Position numbers and translations under genes: made by a program. DNA of 64,000 nt. It comes from Micropterus salmoides (taxonomy: Eukaryota; Chordata; Actinopteri; Centrarchiformes; Centrarchidae). The DNA lies in NCBI RefSeq assembly GCF_014851395.1, contig NW_024040040.1, forward strand, positions 12,761,403 to 12,825,402, read 5' to 3'. The notes under the pieces are model-generated. The model did no database searches. It saw nothing but the letters and a program-made list of their open reading frames with translations, and was not told the origin of the DNA. Position 1 is the first letter of the stretch, and each line of letters begins with the position of its first letter. Of the stretch, positions 38,301 through 50,297 are shown piece after piece.

Positions 38301-39218
38301 GATCAGACTTTTCAGCAAGAAATGGCGTCACATATGCTGTACAAGAAATGTGCACTTCTCATTAAAGCACAGTCATGTATATAGCAGGAAGAGTTAATAA
38401 ATCACAGCTGCTACAGCACATGCAGGCAAAAAACAAGGTTTCAGTAACATGACTCAGTATTATTAATTTAAGTCAAAGGCATGTGTCAGTATTTCATTTA
38501 GACCGCATGATTTTGAAATTTAAATGACTCTCTCTGCATGGCTCAGGCACATCAAACAAAATAAGAAAACTACATTTCTGCAATTCATAGCAAAAGCCAA
38601 ATGCAGCCGGGTAAATGACTTTGGTATTACACTGTCAGAAAACCATTTCAAATGTGCCATGGGAAGCAATTCCAGCATTTCTTTTGATCTCCAGTGCGGA
38701 GGGGAGGAGGAAGGATTAGGAAACATTTCATATCATGGAATTGTGATCCTGGCATTAGAGCTATACAATGCGTATGCAATGTCAACATCTATAATTGAGT
38801 GATTTAAATGACCTAATTTTTGTGTGGGCTACCTCTGCAGTTGTAGCTGCGTCAGAACGTTTAACCCTTTCAAAATGCACTTCAGGGTCCCTAATGATGG
38901 ATCCAAGCACCCATCTAGAACACCATATAGAGATTGCCGCCTCTCAACCTCCTCTAGGCGTGTTTGTTAAGTGACCCTAAACTGTGTTCACCCATGAGAA
39001 CAGGAGATGAAGTGACTGCCACACTATGTGCTGTTACACATAGATACACACTCAACACCTTCCAAAACAAAGTCTGTCAAATCAACTATTTGTTTATTCT
39101 GAAACAGTAGTTTTCAAAGTCAATTTAATTTACATTGAAAGCTCACCACACTTATTTAATCAGCATTCAAGCTACATACACCTCTGTTGTTTGGAAAATT
39201 GATTCTACAAGCGCACAT

Positions 39219-39230
39219 ACACACACACAC
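39219..39230 (+). repeat. Short (CA)n tract
   Basis: About six CA units, followed by cgtgag. Confidence 0.6.
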
Positions 39231-42200
39231 GTGAGACAGTGAGGCGCAGATTATCCAATCAAACATCCATGCTGACCGTGTACAATTGATCAGAGTATTT
39301 GCTCGGGGCTGACAACTCAGTGGGCATTCATGGCTTCTCAGACTGGCTCAGAGGGGGGTTAAGGATTATTGACTGTGTGTTAAAGGAAGTACAGAAATCT
39401 GCAGAATAGAGTCACCAAATAATTGGATTAAACAAACAAATTAGCCTCCTGAATGTATAATCAGAACAATGAAGCACCCAAAACACTTCCTTGGTGGACC
39501 TTTTCTGCCAATGAAGGACTAGCTGTTTGGATCCTAGGTTTTAAAACAAATTCATACAAGATTAACGCTCTAGCAGTGACCCTGGGAGATTGTCAAGATT
39601 TTTGTCATGGCTAACTTGAAGGAATACATGACATCGATCTCTTTTTCGCACATGTTGTTCCCTCTCCTAATTGGTCAGTGTGTGGATATTTTTCCCACAG
39701 AGGTTTTGTGTGCACATCCACCCTTAATGATTCAAGCAATAAAGGACATTCTTGCCATTCAGTCTTGGCTAGTTGGGGAAATGGCTGTTTTATATGTTCC
39801 TTGACCTCTTTCAGGCCTTCAGAATGGAGTCAGTGTGCCTGAGTGGCCTAATTGGGTTGACAGCACAGTGTCTTGCCTCTTGCTCACATGCATGACATCC
39901 AGCTCTTTGACATAGCGACTTGCCTCCACAGTCCCTTGGCTGTTGAACAGTAGTAGCATTTTGAGCATTTAAACAAGTGATCATGAATGCCTCAACGCTG
40001 TTGACTTCACCAAACGCTTTTTGAGTATTTGCATTTTTATTGTTGAGTTGTAAACACTTACAAACAAAACCAACAGCGGATGAAATGTGTCTCAGAGTTA
40101 ATGAATAGATTTTAATGGACACTCTTTGTTTGTTAATTTGCTGTCAGTGTGCGTGTGTGCGGTTTTAATGAAGTTGAATGAATTGTGCACCGGGTTGCTG
40201 GTGCATGCACCGTGATTATGTTGAATATGTTCTCTATGTTGTGTGGTGCCAAGTTTAAACAAGGCTATGTAGGTGGAGGGATGCTGGGAAGGGAGGAAGG
40301 GCAAAGGGAGACAGAGGCAAAGTGGAAAGTACACGAGGCCGGGCTTCATGAATTCATTTCCCCTCTCTCCTGTGTCAGGGGGACCTCGTCTGAACCCATT
40401 ACGGTGGTAACAAGGTGACATCGAGCAGTCTTGCCTCGGGTTCTGGCCTCTGGAGCTGTCTAGCTGGCCGTCTATGTTAATTAAGGGAGAGAATGAAAGT
40501 GTGAGGTATGGGGACACTGTTGGACAAAAACATTTAACTTGATGGTCCGAATAAGGACGGAGTTTCACTCTTTCTCTCAAATGAGTTTGCAGCTTCAAGG
40601 TGGCGCTAAATAGACAGCAAATCATGCTGAGAACCTGATTTACATAGGTAAGTGATGTATACAGATCTCACCACAGGCACTCAGACCATAAATTATTGAG
40701 GCCCTGTTAGGCCTGTCATGTTGAATTCATCCTAAATTCATTTCACGTTATTTAAAGAACTGATCATTGGTGCTCTTCTGAAATATTGTCCTATCTCACC
40801 GGTGCCAGTGTTCACGGGTAGGAAGAATAAAAATGTCTGCCGTGTTTGTTAATCGGAAAGCCTCCTTTTGCTTTTCTGTCTCCCTTCTACTGTGGGAAAA
40901 GTGGCATTGGCGAAGTTCACTGGGAGAGCGTTTTTAGTGCAAAGTAAGTGGGCGATCAGGAGATGTCATCAATTCCAATGCATGCCAGTTGCCACGGAAA
41001 CAGAAGTGGAGAGGCTTTTCTCAAGGATCCTGTTAAACATTTAGAGTACGCAGGGCTCAGAGAGACAGAGTGCCAGAAAAGAGAAAGTGGAAGAGATGTG
41101 TCATGGACAATTGTCCCTCTTTTCATCCATATTTTTTTTTCTCCTTCAATTATAAGTGTAAATTATGTGGGTAAATTTGGCCTATTTGGTTTTAGGTTAC
41201 AGGTTCTATTTCTATTAATCAAGCAACACAGTTGGAAGTCATGAAATTATACAGCTCACAAACCTCCAATTTACCTAAAGGCATAATTTTTACGGTACAG
41301 TTGAATTTGCTAACTATGCCAATATCTCCTTAATATCTAAAGCAGGGATGACGTGCATTTCAAATACGATATGAATTTTATTGGTGCTGTATTTAATAAC
41401 CACTTACGTAAGACAAATTGTTTTTCATATTTGGGTGCTGCAATTCACCCTACCACCCAGCTTGGCCTTTATCAGCAAGTGACCAAAGTTGTAGCCTTGT
41501 GTGGCGCCTCCTGACTGAAGGAGCCCTTCTTCAGATGTAATCTCCCAGCAGACTAGTACTAAATGGGAAAGCGGTAACAACGTGGGCTCAGCAGATAGGA
41601 GCTCTGTGTAATTCCTGTTAATTACTGTCCAGAAGGCGATAAGACCTGGTTGGAGAGGCTAAGAGAAGAGATAAGGAGGATCAAGGATTCACCTGAAGGA
41701 TTTTCCACCCCTTGGGCAAAAACAGCCCATTGTCCAGAAATAGTCTAGTTTGAAGCTGCCGTGAAGTAGTTGTTGTTTTTTCTTTACTTACTGAACAACT
41801 AATGGAACAGAATGGAACTGTTTTGACGTTCATTTAAGAGCAGTGGGTGAAATGGAGGTTTTATCTATTAAGGAAATTGTTTTCCGAGCAAACAGACTTG
41901 CTGACTTGGGATGCTGTCATAATGTGTCCATTCGGTCTTGAGAAGGGTGGCAAAATAAAATGTGAATTGACTTGTGTTTGAATTAGGTGGATATTCTTAA
42001 GAAGGTTCCAACATGTCATTTCATTGTTAAATCCCACCTTATGACATTCATCGTAGCATACTTTCATGAATTAATTTGCTTTTGAAGTAGCACAACACAG
42101 TCCTGCAACATCATATATTTTTTGTATCTGTTTCCGTCGGCCTTTAATGTATCTCAAGTAAAAGAAACAATCCCAACTCAAAGTCAATTAATCACTTGTT

Positions 42201-43969
42201 CTGGAGCTTTTGGCTGTGTCACATGGTCTTCATCAGCAGGCTGAGTTTGCTCTGTTTTCATGAAAATAAGATGTCCAAATCTTCCTTGATTTTGAACACC
42301 TCTGGGACTTTTCATCCATATTATCTTAAAGGTTGCTCAAGTCAATCTGCTATTGAAGAACAAGTGGTCTAAATCTCCAGAATAAGCTAGTAAGTGGACC
42401 TTGAGGTTATATTGTTTTGTCAGCTGGTGTTTCCAAGGTCATGAGCGAACTGTTAAGCTAAGAAAGAAAACAGGTTTGCAGTATTAAGCAAATTAATAAA
42501 CATTTAATTGTAAATTCTAAAACCCTGGCATTCCCCTTTGCTTGCAAATTCAAAAAGAACATCAAAACAGGCGTACGGAAACACGCTTATAGTGCACTTG
42601 AGTAAGACCATTGATGCCATAGCAAATATTCACAGCATGACTTTGGGGATTTTCTTTTTAAGTATAGTTCAAAGCAATTCACCAAAAAACATGAGCCATA
42701 TGAGACCCACTTCGGTTCTTTGCCATATTCCAAGCCTCCATTAGCATGCGCCGGGGATGAATCTTACAAGTTGTCAGTCACCTCTGCTCTACCATGAAAT
42801 CAGTTGCTGTTTGTTTGATTTTCCCTGCACATACCTCTGCCCTGACAGCAAAACGGGCAGTTTCCTTGCTCATGCATAGAGAAGAACCAGTATTGGTTGA
42901 TATGTTAGTATGAAAAAAGGCGGCTGATAAGAGAGGACACTGTGTGGTTCTTTGAAGGAATTGAACCTACATTGTAAACTGCAGTGTCTCTGTGGGGCTT
43001 CAAACACAGGATATATGAGCTCATATTGGAGAAACGAGGCTAGCTGTCTAAATGCATTACTGTAATATGACCTGGGAGGGGGAGTGGTGCCGTGTATCTG
43101 CGTGTTGACCTTGTTAGTAGTAAGTTCTTGAGTTGCTCTCTGGGGTGTGCATGCTGGCCGAAGCGCTGGTGGTCTGGCTGTAAACTCCTCTCATTTCTTA
43201 CGTTTTGGTTTAATTCTCTTCTTTGTTCCTGCTTATTAACAGCTCAGCAAAGGAATTGTGTCTTCTTCACTAGGCAGCTCATCATGAGCAGCTGAAGCAT
43301 ATTTCACCCTTGTAATACACAGAACACCAAGATACTAATTACCTTTCAGTCACCAATAAGGCTTTACCCCCTACTCCTCATTGAACAGTCACTGTTATAA
43401 AGAATCTGTTTCAGTCAGGCATTTGTGGAGTCTATATAAATCATGCATAATATGACAACTATTCATCAGTTTGATAAATGATTATCAAAGAGACGGCAAC
43501 TGAGAATATGCAAATTTCAGCGCGTAGAGATCACAGTGCACCTCGCGCTTAGTGATTAGAAAACGCACAAACAAGCAAAGTTTTTAAAGAAAATAGGAAT
43601 AAGTCATTCTTGATTACGCAAAGGGATTTTTATTTCTTTTTTAGATAGACTGAAATGGCACCAAAGGACTGGTTAAATTTGATTATCCAGCTGAAAGAGA
43701 TGTAAATGTTCATAATTTCCATCTCCTCTGCCTTAAATGGTTTCTCACTTCATCATATACTGCGATTAAATTAGTCAAGTCTGCGCACTGTGGCTAATGG
43801 ACCTTCTATTGTTCCAGATATTAAACAACAGAAAATTAAACATGATCCACTTGTCATTTCTAATGTGAAATGAGTAGTGTGATGATTTCAAGAACACTTT
43901 AAGAGTGGTTGTTTCTGTTTTAACACAGAAAACAGATGGTGTGTGATCCGGTCAAGGGCTATTTTTCAT

Positions 43970-44345
43970 GGTTTAAGCAAGACTTCTTCGTTCCAGTTAA
44001 GTGAAATCTTGCTACAGCATACAAAGATATTGAACATATAAGTGTGCTTCCAACATTGTGGCAGCACTTTTGGCTATCTTTCACTCCAGCTTGGTGTGGA
44101 ACAACTTAAGTGGCCTGTACAGAGCCACGACCTCAACCCCATCCAGCATCTGTGGGATAAATTGGAATGCCGACCTTGAGCCAGGCTTATTTCCCAACAT
44201 CAGTGGCCAACCTCACTAATGCTCTTGTGCCTGAATGGAAGCAAATCCCTGCAGCCAGGTAGTAAACACTTGAGAAAAGCCTTCCTAGAAGAGTGGAGGC
44301 TGTTCGCAGCCTTTAAGCATATGTTTGACCATATTCAGTAGTGTA
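43970..44345 (+). pseudogene. Tc1/mariner transposase fossil
   Basis: The segment follows the 3' half of a teleost Tc1-like transposon. It includes tgctacagcatacaaagata, then gtgcttccaacattgtggca, then a stretch translating as LKWPVQSHDLNPIQHLWDKL followed by ECRP. That corresponds to the conserved LDWPAQSPDLNPIEHLWDEL region, which carries the second and third acidic residues of the DDE/DDD triad. The reading frame then breaks, and the usual tail (LPRRVEAVIAA) survives only in shifted form (cttcctagaagagtggaggc). About 70 bp between the ttgtggcagcac and ttggtgtggaac segments, normally encoding the QQDNAP-like part, are deleted. The end near 44345 (gaccatattcagtagtgta) resembles the terminal repeat. 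Confidence 0.8.
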
Positions 44346-47300
44346 TTTTTAATTGATTTGTGTGTCGAGGCAAGCATTTATTATTGATCGGTTATTCATT
44401 ATATTATGTTATGATCACAAATGATACCATACACTGAGCTCTACATTCCATTTGCCACCGAGTCAAATTTGTCTAATGGCACAAACCTAATTAATTTTGA
44501 TTAAAAACCCTGCATCACACATTTTATTTAACAACTGTCTTTCAAAGATTAAAGTGGCAGACAATCAAAATGTGATCAGACCTTCTGGCGCTACCTAGTA
44601 TGATTTTCAGGTTTATCTAGCCATGTCTGATATAATTAGGCCGCTCCAGAAAGGCAAAGGTTTTGAATCCTGAACCTCAGCAGAGTTCGAAAAGCCTGGT
44701 AATCAAAAAGCCACACATATCACCTAAATAAAACAGATTTACTTTTTTCTTCACCCCCTCAGAATAAAGGCAGTGGACAAGGGAGTGAAGAAGAAGATAA
44801 GACGGGAGTGGGATGTTAGTGGGTGGTTCAGTGAGGAGGAGAGACTGAGAGATGTGTGCAGAGGCTGCTGTGTTGTAAAAAAACCCAACAACAAATAGAG
44901 GTGTGTATTCTGAAGGAAAAGGGAGAGTGAGGAAGGACGGTTCAGTAACTTTCTTGTCTGATAAAGCCATTCCGGCTCCACATGACCAAGTTTCCGCAGA
45001 GCAGATTGGTAAACGATAACTGACAAGTACTTGCCGAAATATGTATGTGTCTTAAATGTGCTGGGTAAACAGGTTGTAAAAATCCTAAATGTGTGTTTGT
45101 GTATGCATCATACTTATTTCGGAGTTCATCTTGGAGCTTGCATCACAAACGTAAGAAACAAATCCTGGCCCATGGCTAGGAATAACATTACAGATGCTGG
45201 CAAGAAGATTCCATCTCACTCTTTTCAACGCTTCCATGAATTTTTCTGTCCACATAGTTTAATGCAACAATAACAGGGGTATCAATCTCAACAGGCTTTA
45301 GTAATGTTTGGTGCGTTATATGAGGACTCGTTTTTTAATATGATGCTTGACAAACCTCAATCATAGTTTATTATGTGTACTGCTGCTTGGGTCAGCTATC
45401 CTTAAATTTAACCAGCTTTGAATAAACAGCTCAAACTGTAATGCATATCATGCTGTTGAAGTGCACATTTAATGTTGTCTTTTGTTCCCTTTCAAGGCTC
45501 TCAAGGCTCTCAAAATCACTAAAACCTGGTTCTGAAATGGCATTGCACAAATAAGATGAAAAAATATATATGTGTACAGCTCTTGCTGTGCAGAAAGAAA
45601 ACTTACAGTTTATCTTGAAGCCCACTGCATTAGAAAGCTATTCCATCTTTTTACTCTCTGCAGATGTGGAGACAAGCAGATTTGAAGCTGATATAACGGG
45701 CGAGAAAGCTAACACTATTTTGGCAGTACCAATTTACACTGGGTTTACTGAGAGTTTCAGCATGTGTAGTTACGGATCAGGTCCTGCATTTTCTCTTATA
45801 GGTATATTTACGCAGGGTGCTATCGGCTCTTTTCAACTGTAAGTGTTTTTTCAGGAATCTAGAAACCTTTTGAGGGGCTCGATAACACTCACCTGCACTT
45901 GATAACCAGTTTTGGTTTCTGGGCTATAGTTCTCCCCAAAAGTCATTTGGCACATCTAGAATGGTCCAGGAACTACTATCTTGTGTGGACCTTGCACTAC
46001 TGAATGTCGCTGAAGGTCAAACACAAGCCATGATACAACAACACATGTACAGCATAATCACTCAGATGCAAGCAAGCACTTGTTGCCGCCAGTTTTAGGA
46101 CAAATTGTAGAAATGTCTTTTATTCTTATTGGCATTTAACCATTATGCCCCGTCTCATCTAAAAAGCGTCAGGGATTATGAGAGTGCTTGAGACAGAAAG
46201 AGAGAGCTTTTTGCTGCTTGTTTTCAGTCTCCCTTTCCACCTCTGCACATCTCTGTTTCACCATCCATTGAAGCATCACTGTTGCACCACAATAAATTAG
46301 ACAAGGCATTGTGATGACTCCGTTGTTGTCTTGTCACATCACAGAAAAATACTGTCTAATGTGTCTAATCTTCATGGTTCTTAAGATGCTGTGAAAACAA
46401 ATTGCACTTCCTCAATATGTGCTTAGGCCATTCTGATACCTGATAACAATTTTGATCAATTTGTCAAAGTGTCACAACAAGTATAGGCATTTCTCATCAG
46501 CAAGGGCCTCTTTAAGACTTCTGGAGGCAGTAGAGGTTGTCATAGCTGCTTTAGAGTCACTTTAACAAGTGTCTGATGCCAGTGTTAAGGGCTGATTATG
46601 TAGATGAGGCAGCGAGCAGGGACCTGCTCTGTGAGACATAGAGGTAATGGTGGAAAGGACTCGTGGCTATTCCAAAATACACCCCTACAGTTTATGGTGC
46701 TGTTTTTTTTATAACGCTATCTCTTCCCACCTTTCTACTCTACAGTTTGTTCTTCTGTTGAAAATATAAAAACTAGTTATCAGGATTTTGAAGCATCGCT
46801 GGATGTTTCTCCAATTTACTATAATAATAAAAACAAAACTAGATCAAAAACGTCCTGTAGCACAGACCCCAAATCCCAAAAGGTCATTTCAAATTCCCTC
46901 TGAGTGGACAGCCCTGATGAGCTGCACCTCAAGGTCTCCTCAAAGTATGTAAACGAGTGTGACTTATTTGTGTGGCGCAAATATGGGGCACCACAATAAT
47001 GCAGAGAAAGACAGGGGAGAAGTACTGTACACTCTATGGCTCTCTTGCCCCAGAGTGCTCGGTGAATTATTTATGAAAGTGCTGACAGAAGAGGAGCAGG
47101 TTCAACAAGGCGCGTTTCTCTGGGGGGCAACAACAGCCGGCAGTCAGGTGGGGCTCAGTTTGTCTTGCGGCCTCTGGATTTTAATGATGGTCCAGTGGTC
47201 TCGTTATGCGAATCTACAGTGTAGCTTTTCTCCTGTGTCAGCTGAAAAGAGTGGTTGTGTGCAAATCTGTAATCTCTGCTGTGACTCTGCTCCCCCCATT

Positions 47301-48959
47301 TTCCCCCTTCCCTTCTGCACTCCCGCCCCATCACTTCCACTCTTAGTTTTGCCTCTTAGAATCTCTGTCCTTCTACACTTCCACATCCTTTATACACATC
47401 TCCTTCAGTATGTCTATTTCTGAATTGCTCTCACCCCATCTTATTTATCTCTGTTCATTTCCTGCACACTCCTAACGCTATCACTGTTGATTGACAGTTC
47501 ATTAAACATCACGTAAATCAGTCATCTTAACCTACATTAGCTAATTAGAAGTTTTTCTTATTCTGTTCTTGCAGTGAGGCAAGCCTTGACATGACATCCA
47601 TCAGTGATCAAATGTATATTTATCAAAAACACTTATTTTCCAGTTTAATCTGTGTGGTACTTTTTGTGTGAAAAAGCGTACAAACAAACATAAGATACAA
47701 TATCTAACATCAGAAAATCATGACTAAGTGAGCTGTTGTGGACTCCCCTTCCACACATCCCTGCTGCAAAATGTATTGTGAATTACAGATATGTACCACT
47801 ATTTGACAAATTGAACAATTATTCAGGTGGGTTTTTGCCTCCATTAAACATTGCGTCTCCTGTGTGATTGGAGAGTCGTAGGAGTGCTCAGTGGCAGATT
47901 TGGTGGAGGAATGGCACTTTTGGGGAGAGAGAGATTAGCCTGTGAAGCTTAAGGAGCTGCCCACAGATCGTACCAGCAGGCAATGAATATGGCTGCAGCC
48001 GATAAGACATAAAAACACATCAATAAAACTTTTATCCCTTTTAGAAAAGCTTTCTTCTTTTTACTGTTACAAACATCAGCTGTCTAAAGAAGTTCAATAA
48101 GGTCAGCAGCAGGATCCAGACACTTTGAAGCCTCGAAATAGGAATAACTGATGTATTGTGAAGTTCATAGAATTATTGATGGGTTGTCTTGGAACTTGTA
48201 TTCTGGATGTAGTTTACATGAATCATGTTTGCAGCAAGCCTAGCAAGTTCTATAATCATGGCTATTTTAGTGGCAGTTACTGAAAATGTATGGTCAGAAA
48301 TGTGAGACAAGACTAACTTGTAGATTTAATTCCGTCCAGTAAGTTTCACATTCATCAGAAGTAAATGCAAATAAAATGGGAAAATCAGTTCTCCTCTTGG
48401 CTCGTTAGCATTATTTAAACTCTGCTCTTCACACAGTAACACATTACAATGTAGAGTCATGCACAGCAGCTACTGGGCTGATTTTTCAATGCTTTCTTGC
48501 TCACATCTTGGAATTAGGAAAACAACCTTGTGGCCCTCTTGCGCTGTTGCTTCCTGTCTGTGAGTATCATCTTAATGTAAATCATTGCTATCAAGAAAGA
48601 TTACATTTCCCATTTTGAAGCCCTCTGACACCAAACAGAGCAGTGTTCCTTATAACTGTGACGCACTTTTTAATTAAATTTTGTGTCGACCTCACCAGAC
48701 TGATGCTGCTGCACTGACAGTCCTGTTAAAATTATTACTTGATGTGCTTACCGGTACAGATTGAGATATTATAAAATGTTAGTGTTGTGATGACTCACTC
48801 TGTCTTTCTATCTTGCTTCTCTCTCTGGCTTACATTCTCCAGGATGTCCTTGGTTGTCCTTGTTGCACACACAGAACTCAAATGTAGGCATGTCTACTCA
48901 ACAGGTGTCTTGATGTGACCTTTAAAATATCCATTATTTTCTCTCTTATAGAAAACTGT

Positions 48960-48978
48960 AAAAAAAAAAAAAAAAAAA
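48960..48978 (+). repeat. Poly(A) tract
   Basis: Nineteen consecutive A residues. No recognisable retroposed gene precedes it. Confidence 0.9.
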
Positions 48979-49759
48979 GATAATTTTGATACAGCGGACT
49001 TACATTATATGCCATATGACCCCTTAAATCACCCTTTTTTAAAGAAGCCCAGCATAAGTGGCAGCTTTTCAAACGGCTATCATTGAGCATGTACAACCAC
49101 ACACGAGCCATACTAATACATTGTGCCTCAGGGCCACTGCATAATCTGACAGCATCTCCGCTTATAGGTTTTCTCACTGTCAGACTCACCTCTCCAGAGG
49201 ATGGACACACCACAGGTTTTTGCTACCACCATCCTCCCCCCAGAGCTCTCCCAGGGAGCAGGGAGGAAAGAGGGATCGACTGATAAGTGCACGCAGATGT
49301 GAAATACTAAGGGAAGAAAACCTGTTTCTCAAACAGGATTATGGTTTTGCTATTTAGAATGACTGTCTTTTCATTAACAACATCATGCTTTACATGCCAC
49401 ATTTTGCTTGGACTGTGAAATGTTACAGGGTACAGTGCAAGGAATAACACTTCTGTGGATACCAGAGAATAGGTGGGAGGTGAGATAATACATATTCCTT
49501 CCACCTGTCACTACGTTAATAGGTCTTTAAGAACTATAGACATCCCTGCTAGATATCTCATCTCCATTATCAGCTATTAACCTCCTGCGGTAGACACTGA
49601 AATGGTTAGACCTGATTGATTTGTGTCTATGCTTTAATTTTAGTCACAAAAACATATATCAAAGCTGCTTTAAAGGCAGGTAGGTGTTTCCAATCTTTGG
49701 TATGTTGGGCTAACTTGCTAAGTAGCGGAGCAAGATGGTGCTTTGTAGTGTTGTAGTAC

Positions 49760-49850
49760 AGTCTTGGTCTTAAGACCACTTTTTCATGGTCTTGGTCTCG
49801 TCTCGGACTCGACCGCCTTTGTACTCGGTCTTGTCTCGGTCTCGGACATT
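49760..49850 (+). repeat. Left subterminal GGTCTTGGTCTCG repeats
   Basis: Several degenerate copies of ggtcttggtctcg and ctcggactcg lie just inside the left end of the element. They match a similar array at 50162-50297, in the same rather than inverted orientation. Such arrays are typical transposase-binding subterminal repeats in hAT elements; the function here is inferred. Confidence 0.7.
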
Positions 49851-50161
49851 GAGGACTCTGGATTTTATTTCAAGACCATAACTTTGGGAATATCAATAAA
49901 TTGCTTTTGCATTGTCTGATTTGCTAACATCCTAACTTTGATTGAAAGTAAAACTTATTGCTTCAAATGCAACCAATAACCCTAATTAAACGTGTTGTTC
50001 CCGTTAATGACTGTCACCCCTCCCCGCAATGCTTACGTTGATTTCAGCTCTTAGTGTTTGTATGTAGGTGTTTTAATGGGAAAGTGGATTTTTCAGATCA
50101 CTTTGAGAAGTACCTATGATCTCGTTCCACATTTTATTGCTTGCCATGCAATGCAGGGAAC

Positions 50162-50297
50162 TGGTCTTGGTCTTGACTCGGTCTCGCCCTCCCTTGGTCT
50201 TGGTCTTGACTGCTCTCAGCCCCTAAAAGTCTTGGTCGTGTCTCGGTCTCGATAAATTCTGGTCTTGGTCTTGACTTGGTCTTGGTTTGAGCGGTCT
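50162..50297 (+). repeat. Right subterminal GGTCTTGGTCTTGAC repeats
   Basis: About eight copies of ggtcttggtcttgact or variants, the counterpart of the left array of the same element. The run also produces a spurious SQDQDQ / QTKTKSRPRP-type frame on the minus strand. Confidence 0.7.

Noticed and set aside
40098..40625. Longest open frame of the window, 175 codons on the minus strand
   Set aside because: No domain, low-complexity His/Thr-rich C-terminus from a GT-rich stretch, no splice or codon-usage support. A frame this long is expected by chance in 64 kb.
46959..47423. 154-codon + strand frame
   Set aside because: No recognisable domain; the C-terminal part is translated pyrimidine-rich DNA giving Pro/Leu/Ser runs.
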